From Oscillatoria sp. FACHB-1406 (lineage in GTDB: Bacteria > Cyanobacteriota > Cyanobacteriia > Cyanobacteriales > Spirulinaceae), in the NCBI RefSeq assembly GCF_014698145.1, contig NZ_JACJSM010000005.1, positions 186,001-250,000 on the forward strand: a stretch of 64,000 nt of DNA. Reading direction: 5' to 3'. The position numbers and the translations under genes were made by a program. Positions 17,420 to 26,598 of this stretch are shown here, one piece after another (position 1 is the stretch's first letter; each line of letters starts with the position of its first letter). A model generated the notes under the pieces. The model had not been told where the DNA came from. It was given only the letters and a program-made list of their open reading frames with translations, and did not search any database.

Positions 17420-19087
17420 TTAGTGCGCTGTAACCCCAATCTTTAATAAAGATTTCCCCTCATAAGAATCGGGAATCGGCATTCCCATCAAATGCAGAAT
17501 TGTGGGGGCGATATCTAAAGCATGGCCGAGCGGAAGCGAGGAACCCGGTTCGATTCCCGGCCCTGTAGCCATAAAAAAGATATCCGAGCGATGCCCTCCC
17601 GATCGCGGCGAGGGAGCCGGTCCTATGCGTCCGAACTCGGGACTGTCGATAACATCGATCGCGCGATCTTTGTGCCAGAGGACAATCAAATCGGCATCGG
17701 GAAGCTTAGAACTCTCCTCAGTAGCAGAGGCTCGCGTCCGCAGAACTTCCTTAACAACCGGCGCGCCCGTGCGCGCATCTACGAGATCGTAGAGTTTTTG
17801 CGTTAGCTCCTGACAAAGCGCCTCGTAATCGGCGGGAGCGACGATTCCCCCCGCTTCGCGTCCTTGCAAGTTAATGCGGATATGCCCGTCTGAGAAGCTG
17901 GGCAGGGCAAACGCTTTCATCTGCGGCCAGAAGCGTTTGTACCACATTGCGGGCTGATAAAAGTAGGGGTGGGATTGTTTTTGTAACTCGAAGGGAGACA
18001 GGAAATCAGGCTTGTTAGGCTTGCGGAAGAATTGCGCGATGCGATCGCCCCATTCAATCGGAGCGCGTCGCCGCAACCATCCCATCAAGGGATTAGGTTC
18101 GTGCTTGAGCCGCCAGAGTGCTTGCAGCCAATCCCATTCCGAGCGATCCGCGTAGGGCGGCGGTGGCGGGGCGCTCGTTTTGCTCGCCGCTAAACCGTAC
18201 TGACCCGGAAAGTTATACCGATAGAGGAGTTCGGGGATAAAGACCATGCTCGGTAAGTCCGTAGCATTATCGCACATCCCCGAATCGGAGAAGATGACGA
18301 TATAAGCCTCTTCGGGCGCGATCGCTAAAATTTCCCCAATCGCCTTGTCGAGCGCTTGAAACACTTCCAGCAAGGGATCGCCCTCAACGCGAGATGCAAA
18401 AGTCGAGTAAAGAGGATGACTGGGCTGACTGAGATGCCAGAGCGCGTGTCCGGCATGATGGGGTTCGCCAAAGAGCGTCAGAAATAAATCCCACCGCTCC
18501 CGCTGCAACAGATCTCGACAAATTGCCGCGCGACGGGACGTACTGGTTTTGAGTCGTTTGACAAATCCCTGGAGGGTTTTTAGATTGCGAATATTCGGGT
18601 CTAAGTGGCGGATGGGATTCGTGCCGTACTTATCAATCAGTTCTTGGAGGAGGTGAGGGGGCTGAGATTGGCTCTCGGCGCGAGGACTGCGCTCGCCCCA
18701 CGCCAGGATTTGAATGCCGTTAACGCGATCGCAAACCCGACCTTGAGGCATATCGAATACCGCCGTGCGGCAGCGCTCCCCCAAAGCATAAAAAGGTCGA
18801 GCGTCGCTTAAAGCCTCTGCGAATTCGTCGCCATGAAGTTTTTTAACCTCATAGGTTTGCGGCTGGAACTCAATCGCCGTCCAATACCCGGTACTTTGAG
18901 GCGAACGTCCCGCTAACAAACTAATGGCGGCGGATTCTGAAACATAGGATTCGACCGTTTTTAAGCGCGCGTAAACGCCGCGATCGCGCAAACGCCGCAA
19001 ATTTTCAAGGTAGCCTCGCTCCATCCAGGTTTCGAGAGTTTGGGGATCCGTACCGTCTAAGCCAAGGGCAATTACTGGAGTATTCAT
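17420..19087 (-). CDS. Alkaline phosphatase superfamily phosphodiesterase
   Basis: Metal-dependent phosphodiesterase/nucleotide-pyrophosphatase fold (type I phosphodiesterase family). Metal ligands can be picked out: ALGLDGTDPQTL at the N-terminus, SESAAISLLAGRSPQSTGYW around the nucleophile (Ser where many relatives have Thr), FGEPHHAGHALW, IVIFSDSGMCDN, and the C-terminal GGHRSDIFFMATGPG. 555 aa with no signal peptide, so a cytoplasmic site is implied. It sits between an HpsE-like and another GT2 gene with 28- and 66-bp gaps, so it is in the glycan operon; it may trim a phosphorylated sugar or lipid intermediate (inference). Confidence 0.78.
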   Translation of the reverse strand: MNTPVIALGLDGTDPQTLETWMERGYLENLRRLRDRGVYARLKTVESYVSESAAISLLAGRSPQSTGYWTAIEFQPQTYEVKKLHGDEFAEALSDARPFYALGERCRTAVFDMPQGRVCDRVNGIQILAWGERSPRAESQSQPPHLLQELIDKYGTNPIRHLDPNIRNLKTLQGFVKRLKTSTSRRAAICRDLLQRERWDLFLTLFGEPHHAGHALWHLSQPSHPLYSTFASRVEGDPLLEVFQALDKAIGEILAIAPEEAYIVIFSDSGMCDNATDLPSMVFIPELLYRYNFPGQYGLAASKTSAPPPPPYADRSEWDWLQALWRLKHEPNPLMGWLRRRAPIEWGDRIAQFFRKPNKPDFLSPFELQKQSHPYFYQPAMWYKRFWPQMKAFALPSFSDGHIRINLQGREAGGIVAPADYEALCQELTQKLYDLVDARTGAPVVKEVLRTRASATEESSKLPDADLIVLWHKDRAIDVIDSPEFGRIGPAPSPRSGGHRSDIFFMATGPGIEPGSSLPLGHALDIAPTILHLMGMPIPDSYEGKSLLKIGVTAH

Positions 19088-19115
19088 AAATTTCGTCTTA
19101 AGGTATTAGCACTGG

Positions 19116-20135
19116 TTATCCGACAATTTTTGCCTTCGCGATCGCCTCTTCTTTCGAGACTGCCAGATTGTTCTGAAGATTCACTCGAACATTTCCCCGT
19201 TGCTGTTGGAACCAATAAAAGGGGCTGAGCATCGTGTTGAGGTAGTAACGCAACTCGCAAGCAGCAACCAAATCGGTCGCGATTTGCCCTCGGTATTTGA
19301 GGACGTGCAGGACAATGCGACGCAAGCTCCCGAACCCGAGCTTTAGGATAATCGCGAGTCGCTCGAGACTCGTTGCGCCAACCAGTCTCAGCCCGCACAC
19401 CCCTCGGCCAGTATCCCGCATCAGACGCAAGAGATAATCTCGAGTCAGTCGGGAACTGGGGATGGAATGATAGCTGTGGAGCGTGGGACAGTACCAAATT
19501 TCCCAACCCGCTTGATGAAGGTACAGCAGGGCTTCAAAATCTTCATTGGCTAACAAGGAATTGCCGACGCGACCCCCGAAGGCTAAGCGATCGGGAACGC
19601 TATCCAACCAAGCTTGTTTTCGTACTACCAGTCCCGCACCGGGAGGAAGACAGAGGCTTTCCGGTTTGTAAAGATGAGGGTTGGTTCCTCGCTCGCGAAT
19701 CGCTAAAAAAGACGCAATGCGTTGAAAATTTTCGGGCGGCTGAACTTCAAAGTCGCCGTGAACTTGCCCGCCATAAGCCCCGGCGCTTGGATATTCCTGA
19801 CCAAACTCACAGGCGCAATAAACCCAATCGAGCGCAGGACAAAGGTCATCATCGATAAAACCCACCCAAGTTCCTCGGGCTTCGGTCATCGCTCGCTGAC
19901 GAGCATAAGCAAGTCCTTGTTCTTTTTCGCAGCTATATCTTAACGGAAACTGTTTTGTCCATCGAGTTTGGTAGTCGCGAACGACTTGTTCGGTTCCATC
20001 GGTACTATTATTATCAATCACAAGAATTTCCCAAGCAATCGTTTCGGTATTAACTTGTTCTTGCAATCGTTCTAAAAGCGAGGGTAAGCGCAGCGCTCCG
20101 TTATAGGTGGGAATAGCAATTGTGAAGTCGGTCAT
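19116..20135 (-). CDS. hpsE: HpsE-like GT2 glycosyltransferase (hormogonium polysaccharide type)
   Basis: GT2 transferase with the start MTDFTIAIPTYNGALRLPSL, the donor motif LVIDNNSTDGTEQV and DDD-type metal site GFIDDDLCPALDW. The sequence resembles HpsE, needed for hormogonium polysaccharide in Nostoc punctiforme; this assignment is from memory of the family's N-terminus, so the symbol is tentative. 339 aa. Its stop is 28 bp before the phosphodiesterase-like gene and it starts 66 bp after the next GT2, all minus. Species with this gene are commonly motile filaments, which agrees with the pil genes at the window start. Confidence 0.65.
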   Translation of the reverse strand: MTDFTIAIPTYNGALRLPSLLERLQEQVNTETIAWEILVIDNNSTDGTEQVVRDYQTRWTKQFPLRYSCEKEQGLAYARQRAMTEARGTWVGFIDDDLCPALDWVYCACEFGQEYPSAGAYGGQVHGDFEVQPPENFQRIASFLAIRERGTNPHLYKPESLCLPPGAGLVVRKQAWLDSVPDRLAFGGRVGNSLLANEDFEALLYLHQAGWEIWYCPTLHSYHSIPSSRLTRDYLLRLMRDTGRGVCGLRLVGATSLERLAIILKLGFGSLRRIVLHVLKYRGQIATDLVAACELRYYLNTMLSPFYWFQQQRGNVRVNLQNNLAVSKEEAIAKAKIVG

Positions 20136-20201
20136 AACACCCTTTTATGATTTGTATTCTCTGAGGGGCATGGTCAAAACAATCTATGCACGCTTAGTCG
20201 T

Positions 20202-21227
20202 TCAAAACGACAAGCGAACAGCGTCAGGCAGATTGGGCGAACTCGATACCATCCAGGGCAGCTTTGCTTCGTGCAGTTCAGCCGTATAAATGTCGTCATC
20301 TTCGACCTCAAAACTCGCGAGCTTATTCTGAGCTTTTCGAGAATAAATCACTTTAGCCAGATGGGCAAAAGTTGTGGCAGAAAGTAATGAGGGATAAATC
20401 AATTTAAGACCGTCAATGAGTTTTCCTCGTTTGAGACCGACTAATCCCCAATGTAATTCTAAAAAAGCGCAGACATCTTCACTCTTGGGGAGCAAAGATG
20501 CGTATTTTGGGTGAACCCGTTTGTATATTTTTTGTTTGATTGAAATGTTAGTATTGAGCCGTTGTTTTAAGGAAAGCTGTCCGGAACAATTTCCCCGCCA
20601 TATCGTTCTGTAGGCAAGCGCTTGATTGATAAAAATCGCATCCCCAAACTGAGCGATTCTAACCCAAGATTCGATGTCGTCGCCGTCGCCATCGAAGTCT
20701 GAATTCCAGCCGCCGGACTCGATAAACGCTGCTTTTTTGACGGCAACTTGTACCGGAGTGCCAAAGGGCAGCATTTCAATGAGCATTCCGTAATGGATGT
20801 CTTCTTGCAAAATGTAGAAGGCTTTGGCGGTTCCGACTGGAGCGGTACAGTTAAGTTCTTTACCGTCCGTATCGACTTGGAAAGCTTGGCAAGAACAGAT
20901 TGCAGCTTGCGGATGAGACGCGATCGCTTTTGCCATGACTTCAACGCAGTTCGGCGCGAGATAGTCGTCATCGTCGATGAACTTGATCCATTCGCCGCTT
21001 GCCGCAGCAACGCCAGCATTAACGCTCTTGGAGTGTCCCAGGTTTTGAGAGTTACGATGGTAAATAACCTGGTGTCCCAGACTCTTGGCATATTCTTCCG
21101 TCCCATCGTTAGAGCCATCGTCTACAATGACAACTTCACATACAGAAGTTTGTTGTAGTGCAGATGCAACGGCTCTTTGCAGAAATGGTAATCGGTTGTA
21201 CGTTGGAATTACAACACTCACTTTCAT
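20202..21227 (-). CDS. GT2 family glycosyltransferase
   Basis: GT-A fold transferase: MKVSVVIPTYNRLPFLQRAV, then VVIVDDGSNDGTEEY and the metal-binding WIKFIDDDDYLAPN. 341 aa with a C-terminal region that is not membrane-spanning. Upstream (21228-21672) is a 445-bp gap holding a MITE-like repeat, so this gene probably begins a transcription unit of five genes ending at 15186. The linkage made is unknown. Confidence 0.85.
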   Translation of the reverse strand: MKVSVVIPTYNRLPFLQRAVASALQQTSVCEVVIVDDGSNDGTEEYAKSLGHQVIYHRNSQNLGHSKSVNAGVAAASGEWIKFIDDDDYLAPNCVEVMAKAIASHPQAAICSCQAFQVDTDGKELNCTAPVGTAKAFYILQEDIHYGMLIEMLPFGTPVQVAVKKAAFIESGGWNSDFDGDGDDIESWVRIAQFGDAIFINQALAYRTIWRGNCSGQLSLKQRLNTNISIKQKIYKRVHPKYASLLPKSEDVCAFLELHWGLVGLKRGKLIDGLKLIYPSLLSATTFAHLAKVIYSRKAQNKLASFEVEDDDIYTAELHEAKLPWMVSSSPNLPDAVRLSF

Positions 21228-21487
21228 AGCATTCTAAAGAGGCGAGCAATAATTAGATTTATTGAAATCTCAACTCTAATCAATATTTAGGAGTATTGCT
21301 TCGCTCTATTACGAATTGCTTGAGAATTTTACATAATCTTTAAATAGAGGGTTTGAAACTACCGAATTGCGTGCAATCTTTCTTAAAAAATCGCTATCGT
21401 GCTACAAATTACTTTAAAATGTCTTACAAGCTGTGGCCTTTAATGTTTTGACACTCCCCTGTCGGTCTACTTATCTACCTCTCAAGA

Positions 21488-21593
21488 TATAGCGCTACTC
21501 ACCGAAGAATGAACGCTCTCTAAAGCTGAAAGCATTGGCTGGTGGGCGCTGCCCACCCTACTTAATGTCCTAACCGATCTGCCTAGTGCTATA
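21488..21593. mobile_element. 106-bp MITE-like repeat, copy A
   Basis: Runs from TATAGCGCTACTCACCGAAG to TAGTGCTATA. It is almost identical, in inverted orientation, to 50457-50562. The middle has the short palindrome GGTGGGCGCTGCCCACC. The ends TATAGCGCTA and TAGTGCTATA are imperfect inverted repeats. No coding capacity. The remainder of the 21228-21672 gap is AT-rich DNA in which nothing else was recognised. Confidence 0.8.
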
Positions 21594-21672
21594 CAAGGGT
21601 GGGCATTGCCGACTTTATGCCTTTTTTTTAGGTTCAATTCCAGCAACGGTAATGCCCACTCGCGTAATTTTG

Positions 21673-22863
21673 TCAAGACTGAGTAGTTGATTGAGCTTGT
21701 CGAAATGCGGAAGTGAGGGAGGCTTTAAACCCACTTTTCGGTAAAAGATCGCTTTCGATCGCGTCGAGATATTGAGTGACGGCGCGATCGATCCCGAAGT
21801 CTAGCGCGCGCCGCTCGAGCAGTTCGGTATCGAGTGGGCGATCGATCGCTAATTGCATGGCTTCGGCCAGGGCTTCGACATCTTCTACCGGCACGAGACG
21901 ACCGTATTTTCCACTATCGAGAATTTCCCGAGGTCCGTAGGGGCAATCGGTAGCAACGACTTGGCAACCGCAGGCGAGGGCTTCAATTAACACGGTGGGC
22001 AATCCTTCCCAACGGGAGGACAAGACGCAGGCGCGAGCGCGACTCATGTAAGCGTAAGGGTTGGGGGTAAATCCCGGTAGGGAGACTTCGCTTTCTAAAC
22101 CCAATTGCTCGATCGAGGTTTCGAGGGCAGGGCGCTCTTTACCTTCTCCGAGTAAAATCAGTTTGGCTTCGCGTTGCTGTCTGAGGCGGGCGAAGGCGCG
22201 CAGGAGCGTGGGAAAGTCTTTCGCTTTCTCCAGTCGTCCGACACCGAGGAAAACGGGGGGAGCAGAGGGAGCGAACCAAGGATGTTCGAGGGGGGCTTTG
22301 GCTTTGGCGGCGAAATCGCGATCGAGGGCTGGGTTGTAGATTACGTCAATCTTGCCGGAGGGAAAGTGCAACCATTGTTCGAGGGTAGAAGCCATATCTT
22401 TGGAGACAGCAACGACGCGATCGGCTTTTGGGTATAGCCCGCGCATGAGGAGAGGAAGCAGTTTGCTGCTCGGTTCGTTACTGCGTCCCGGCTTTTGGAA
22501 CAGGAGGTTATGCTCGATGAGAGTGAGATGGGTAGGAAATCGAGCCAGAGTGCGCGCGATCGCGGTAACGACATTGACAAAAATCAGATGGGAGAATAGG
22601 GCAATGGGCTTTTCTTGGCGCAGATAGCGAATGAGGGGCGGAATCAGGGCTAGCGCGCTCTTAAAGTTCGGGGAGATCGGCGTTTTCAGGTCGATGATTC
22701 TGACTTTTGGAGGGATTTTAGCAGCATCCAAACCATCGGCGCGATCGAGAACCAGATCGATCTCGTAAGGATAGTGCGTCAATCCGCGAACTTGGTTCAG
22801 GACGACGGTTTCTAGTCCTCCGCCCAAATTGTGCATGAGAACGGCAACACGGGGTGAATTCAT
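21673..22863 (-). CDS. GT4 family glycosyltransferase
   Basis: GT-B fold transferase. N-terminal domain: RVAVLMHNLGGGLETVVLNQ. The C-terminal donor domain has PVFLGVGRLEKAKDFPTLLR, LILLGEGKERPALE, VSLPGFTPNPYAYM, and the E-x7-E motif ARACVLSSRWEGLPTVLIEA with both glutamates. 396 aa from ATG 22863; a GTG seven codons upstream (22884) is possible, but MNSPRVAVLM is the typical family start. First gene of the minus-strand glycan block. Confidence 0.88.
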   Translation of the reverse strand: MNSPRVAVLMHNLGGGLETVVLNQVRGLTHYPYEIDLVLDRADGLDAAKIPPKVRIIDLKTPISPNFKSALALIPPLIRYLRQEKPIALFSHLIFVNVVTAIARTLARFPTHLTLIEHNLLFQKPGRSNEPSSKLLPLLMRGLYPKADRVVAVSKDMASTLEQWLHFPSGKIDVIYNPALDRDFAAKAKAPLEHPWFAPSAPPVFLGVGRLEKAKDFPTLLRAFARLRQQREAKLILLGEGKERPALETSIEQLGLESEVSLPGFTPNPYAYMSRARACVLSSRWEGLPTVLIEALACGCQVVATDCPYGPREILDSGKYGRLVPVEDVEALAEAMQLAIDRPLDTELLERRALDFGIDRAVTQYLDAIESDLLPKSGFKASLTSAFRQAQSTTQS

Positions 22864-23008
22864 GGTAGGGAGACGGGGTAACACTGAAAAGAAGAGAGCG
22901 GCAAATTTTAACTTCGGGCGATGAGGCAGATTTTAGCTCGAAGTTAAAACGATCGAGCCTACAGAAAGGTAGAGAGCGAGCCGATAAAAAGGTAGAGATT
23001 TAAGCCGA

Positions 23009-23041
23009 CAAATAAAAAGAAAGCTATCGTTTAAGATAGCT
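23009..23041 (-). terminator. Rho-independent terminator of the PEP-CTERM gene
   Basis: Read on the minus strand: AGCTATC (23041-23035), a loop, GATAGCT (23028-23022), then a T-rich run (TTCTTTTTATTT). It lies about 80 bp after the stop of the gene ending at 23119 and before the GT4 start at 22863. Confidence 0.7.
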
Positions 23042-23118
23042 CCCTGATTCTGATATGAAGTTAAGAAAGTAATTCCTTTCGGAATGTTCCCTCAACTTGT
23101 GTTTGTTGCAAATTGCTC

Positions 23119-23883
23119 TTAGACAGACTTTTTGTTGCGGCGAGATGCAGCCATTAAGCCACCTACTACGCCTAAACCGAGTAAGGTTGCGGGTTCGGGA
23201 ACTGCGGCAGTCGTAGAAACGGCAGAAAGCGTGAAGTCGGAGTTTCTGAAGCTGGTTGCGGAACCGTTTGACAAAGCCGTGATGGCAAAGCCGCCAATTT
23301 CTTGACCGCCGAAGAGATTGGATAGGAGATAAGAACCGCCACCGCCAACGACAGAGGGAGAAACGTTAGAAACGCCTCCTGAAGTGGTTACAGCAGTTGT
23401 ATTGCCGGTAACGGTTAAGTCAGCGAAGAGGCCGAGCAGATTGCCAGCGGCATCTAAAGCAGTAATTCTTGCCTTTTCAAACACCTTGTCTGCGAAAACT
23501 CCAGGTTGATACATGAAGCTTAATTGCAGTGCGTCTAAGCTACCGAGGCTGGGGAACAATACCTTGAGGGTTTCGTCGCGATCGATTTCACCGCCGGAGG
23601 GATCGCCGTTGGCGGTATCTCGGAAATTCAGATTATCAGAATTCTTAGCAATGCCGATTCCTAAAATTCCACCCTCAGTCTTCTGGGTCATTTCAGGGCT
23701 ATTAACGCCGGTTTTGGAAGCGGTTAAGGAGAAACCGTTAACGGTGCAAGTGGTTTGACCGACGCAACCTGCGCCGACAGCATCGGCAGCAGTAAAAGAG
23801 GCAGCGCTAACGGGGGTACCAGTAAGGGCAATTGCACCCGTTGCAAGTAAGCCTATTCCGGTGGAGAGTGTTTGCAGTTTCAT
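23119..23883 (-). CDS. PEP-CTERM sorting domain protein
   Basis: Exported protein with a C-terminal PEP-CTERM tripartite signal: VPEPATLLGLGVVGGLMAAS followed by RRNKK, the tag read by exosortase. The N-terminal signal peptide is MKLQTLSTGIGLLATGAIAL with cleavage near VSAA. The mature body is Gly/Ser/Thr-rich with two cysteines (GCVGQTTC), and resembles other cyanobacterial PEP-CTERM surface proteins in composition. 254 aa from ATG 23883; an upstream in-frame run to 24084 is judged non-coding. No exosortase gene is in the window. A surface or extracellular-matrix role is inferred; it neighbours exopolysaccharide genes, a common association for this tag. Confidence 0.85.
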   Translation of the reverse strand: MKLQTLSTGIGLLATGAIALTGTPVSAASFTAADAVGAGCVGQTTCTVNGFSLTASKTGVNSPEMTQKTEGGILGIGIAKNSDNLNFRDTANGDPSGGEIDRDETLKVLFPSLGSLDALQLSFMYQPGVFADKVFEKARITALDAAGNLLGLFADLTVTGNTTAVTTSGGVSNVSPSVVGGGGSYLLSNLFGGQEIGGFAITALSNGSATSFRNSDFTLSAVSTTAAVPEPATLLGLGVVGGLMAASRRNKKSV

Positions 23884-23986
23884 GATAAGTAAGTTGGATT
23901 TCCCTAATTTCGTGGACTGGAATAGCGTGATGTTTTCAGAGCTAAGACTACATAGGGTATGGCTAGGTGCGATTATGCCCTTAACG

Positions 23987-24020
23987 TAGTTATAAGCTAA
24001 GACCCCCGAAGTTATAACTA
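23987..24020. promoter_or_regulatory. Direct repeat AGTTATAA, 22-bp spacing, upstream of PEP-CTERM gene
   Basis: AGTTATAA occurs at 23988-23995 and 24010-24017, 22 bp apart (about two helical turns), roughly 105-135 bp upstream of the start at 23883. The second copy extends to the palindrome GTTATAAC. This spacing is typical of operators for dimeric regulators on one DNA face. No regulator is known; the rest of 23884-24273 shows nothing else. Confidence 0.3.
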
Positions 24021-24273
24021 GCCGTTCCCTTGTTTCTATAATTTCAGGATAAGGGATAATTCTGAGGACTGCCAATTGCCTCACCGTATCTTTACTAAAT
24101 CTTTAAGCACAGAATAATGTTTTTATGGTTTTAGTAAAGTTTTCTGGAATTCGGTAGCAAAGCGCACAGTTTGAATGACACTTTTACTGATATATGCCCC
24201 CGTTCGGAGCGCGATCCCCGCAGTTAAGCTAAGATTTTTGTGCTTTTTGTCGGTGCAAGTTTTGGTTGGATAC

Positions 24274-25926
24274 TTAGGTGGCGTTTTTTGAAATCGGTGA
24301 GGGTGCTGAGCTTAGGAGCTTTTGCGTATAAGAATGTTGAGGGGCGGTAAAGATATCCTGAGTTCTACCGATCTCGACAATCTGACCGGCGTTCATGACG
24401 GCAATGCGATCGCAGAAAAATCGGGCGACGGCGAGGTCGTGGGTAATAAAGAGGTACGTTAAGTTAAAGTCTTGCTGTAAGGACTTCATCAAGTCGAGGA
24501 CTTGCGTTTGGACGGTGGCATCAAGCATACTGACGGGTTCGTCGCAGATCACGAGTTGCGGGCGGGTAATCAGGGCGCGCGCGATCGCAACCCGCTGCTG
24601 TTGTCCGCCGGAGAGTTCCCTCGGATAGCGCCCGTAGTAGTCGGCGGTGGGCGTAAGTCCGACGCGCTCTAACATTTGTTCGACTTGCTGTTTGGCTTCG
24701 GCGGGCGTGGCGGCGAGGTTGTGGATAAACAGGGGATCGGCGATGCTTTCTCCGAGGGTCATTAAAGGATTCAAACAAGCCAGCGGATCTTGAAAGATCA
24801 TTTGCAAGTGGCGACGCAGGGCGCGCAGTTCGCCGGTGGATTGCTGGGTTAAGTCGCTGCCCCGAAATTCAACTGTACCGGTGGTGGGGGGGACAAGTTG
24901 GAGAATGGTGCGCGAGAGGGTGGATTTCCCGCATCCGGATTCTCCGACTAAGCCCAAGATTTCGCCGGGAAACAATTCAAAGCTAATGCCATCAACGGCT
25001 TTGATAACTTGCTTTTTTTGGCCGAGGAGGTTTTGCAGGAAGCTGGTTTCGAGGGTGTAGTGCTGGCTGAGGTTGGAGACTTTGAGGAGGGGAGTTTGTG
25101 GGGCGGTTGGGGGCGGTAGGATTGGTTTCTCGTCTTGGAGGTGGAAGGCGGATTCGAGGAGCGATCGCGTGTATTCGTGCTGGGGATTGAGGAGGATCGA
25201 TCGCGTCGGCCCGGTTTCGACAATTTTACCTCCATTCATTACGGCGACGCGATCGCAATATTCCCCGACCATCGCTAAGTCGTGGGAAATCAGCATCAGA
25301 GCGAGATTGCGCTCCCGACACAAGCGCGTAAGCTCCTGTAAAATTTCCGAAGCGACAGTAACATCCAAACTGGTGGTCGGTTCGTCGGCGATAATAAGTT
25401 TGGGTTCTAAAAGGAGAGCGAGCGCGATCGCAACGCGCTGGCGCATTCCGCCGCTAAACTCGTGAGGATACTGTTCCCAACGACTGGCCGGAATTCTCAC
25501 TGCTTCTAAGGTCGCGATCGCTTTTTCCTTCGCTAGAGCGCGAGACAGTCCGTTTTGGTGCGCTTGTAGGGTTTCGATGCAATGTTCGCCAATCGTCATT
25601 AACGGATCTAGGCGCGTCATCGGATCTTGAAACACCAGCGCCACGACTTCCCCCCGAAACAAGCGCAATTGCTGCGGTGTTAGCCCGAAAACCGAGCGAT
25701 CTTCAAATAAAACTTGTCCTTCAACGCGCGATCGGGAGGGCAGTAAACGCATCGAAGCGCGTCCGATGGTCGATTTCCCGCATCCGGACTCGCCCACGAA
25801 CCCTAAAATTTCTCCGGGCTTCAAGGCAAAAGATACGCCATCTACAGCTAAGGGCGCTCGCTCGAAGGACTGGCGTTGGGGGTAAGCAACTCGTAGGTTT
25901 TCGACAACTAGCAAAGGGCTGGACAT
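24274..25926 (-). CDS. Oligopeptide/nickel-type ABC transporter, two fused ATPase domains
   Basis: Cytoplasmic ATPase with two complete ABC cassettes in one chain (DppD plus DppF, COG1123 layout). Cassette 1: Walker A GESGCGKSTIG, signature SGGMRQRVAIA, Walker B LIIADEPTTSLD. Cassette 2: Walker A GESGCGKSTLS, signature SGGQQQRVAIA, Walker B LVICDEPVSMLD. Each cassette is followed by an oligopeptide/dipeptide C-terminal motif (QHEYTRSLLESA; QHSYTQKLLSSA). ATG 25926 (MSSPLLVVENLRV) is chosen over a frame opening at 25986. 550 aa. No permease or binding protein adjoins it, so it must work with products encoded elsewhere. Confidence 0.93.
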   Translation of the reverse strand: MSSPLLVVENLRVAYPQRQSFERAPLAVDGVSFALKPGEILGFVGESGCGKSTIGRASMRLLPSRSRVEGQVLFEDRSVFGLTPQQLRLFRGEVVALVFQDPMTRLDPLMTIGEHCIETLQAHQNGLSRALAKEKAIATLEAVRIPASRWEQYPHEFSGGMRQRVAIALALLLEPKLIIADEPTTSLDVTVASEILQELTRLCRERNLALMLISHDLAMVGEYCDRVAVMNGGKIVETGPTRSILLNPQHEYTRSLLESAFHLQDEKPILPPPTAPQTPLLKVSNLSQHYTLETSFLQNLLGQKKQVIKAVDGISFELFPGEILGLVGESGCGKSTLSRTILQLVPPTTGTVEFRGSDLTQQSTGELRALRRHLQMIFQDPLACLNPLMTLGESIADPLFIHNLAATPAEAKQQVEQMLERVGLTPTADYYGRYPRELSGGQQQRVAIARALITRPQLVICDEPVSMLDATVQTQVLDLMKSLQQDFNLTYLFITHDLAVARFFCDRIAVMNAGQIVEIGRTQDIFTAPQHSYTQKLLSSAPSPISKNAT

Positions 25927-26019
25927 TAATTTAGCGATCGATAATATAGTGAATCGTGAATCGTGAGTATTAGCAATCCTTCTCACCCCGGTCGCTGAGT
26001 CTCGACTTCAATCGACCCA

Positions 26020-26598
26020 CTATTCCTTCTCTTCCGAACGATAAACAATTTTACGCATCAAATACGAAATCGCATAATCTCCTTCAGGGTGTTGGGCGAG
26101 CTTATCGGCGAGTTCAAACACTGCTTCTGCTAGCGTCGGCCCTAATTTTTCAATTGTCGTTTGCCGTTCGCTGTTGAGGGAGCGATAGTGTTCGACTTTT
26201 GCCTGCCATCCCGGCTCGAATAATTGTTCGATGCTCGCACTCAGCCCGAGTTGCGTCAAAACATCCCATTCGCCCGCGTCGCACCAAATGCCCCCGCACT
26301 GCGGGCAGCGATCGACGAAAAACGACGTTTTAATATTGACTTTGGCGCGGGAGAGATAGCGGCGACATTGGGGACAGAGTGCGGCGCGAGCATCGAGGGA
26401 AGAGGGGCTGAATTTAAGATCGAGGTTTTGGTTGAAGGCTTCTGCCTTGATGGGGGAGATGGATTGTTGGGTTTGCCATTGTTGGTAATTTTCTGCCGGA
26501 AGCCAAGTTCCCTGACATTCCCTACATTCTTTGACGGCAAGGTCGGGTGTTAAGCTCCCTTCGGTTAGATCGACCTTGTTACATTTAGGACATCTCAT
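26020..26598 (-). CDS. TFIIB-type zinc-ribbon protein
   Basis: Small protein with two zinc-ribbon units: residues 1-33, MRCPKCNKVDLTEG to ECRECQGTWLP, and about 75-110, CPQCRRYLSR to CPQCGGIWCDAGEW. Each has the CPxC...CxxCxGxW pattern of zf-TFIIB family proteins (COG3809 type). The remainder is helical with no membrane span. 192 aa with an ATG start. Its function is unknown; a metal-binding role is the only safe statement. Confidence 0.8.
   Translation of the reverse strand: MRCPKCNKVDLTEGSLTPDLAVKECRECQGTWLPAENYQQWQTQQSISPIKAEAFNQNLDLKFSPSSLDARAALCPQCRRYLSRAKVNIKTSFFVDRCPQCGGIWCDAGEWDVLTQLGLSASIEQLFEPGWQAKVEHYRSLNSERQTTIEKLGPTLAEAVFELADKLAQHPEGDYAISYLMRKIVYRSEEKE

Noticed and set aside
17515-17580. 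tRNA-like string with GGTTCGATTCCC (T-arm look-alike)
   Set aside because: It lies inside the coding sequence of the phosphodiesterase gene (minus strand, FMATGPGIEPGSSLPLG). The acceptor stem and anticodon arm needed for a cloverleaf do not form.
24274-25926. Functional link between the peptide-type ABC ATPase and the sugar-binding lipoprotein at 5005
   Set aside because: Different transporter families and 18 kb apart; nothing in the sequence ties them together.
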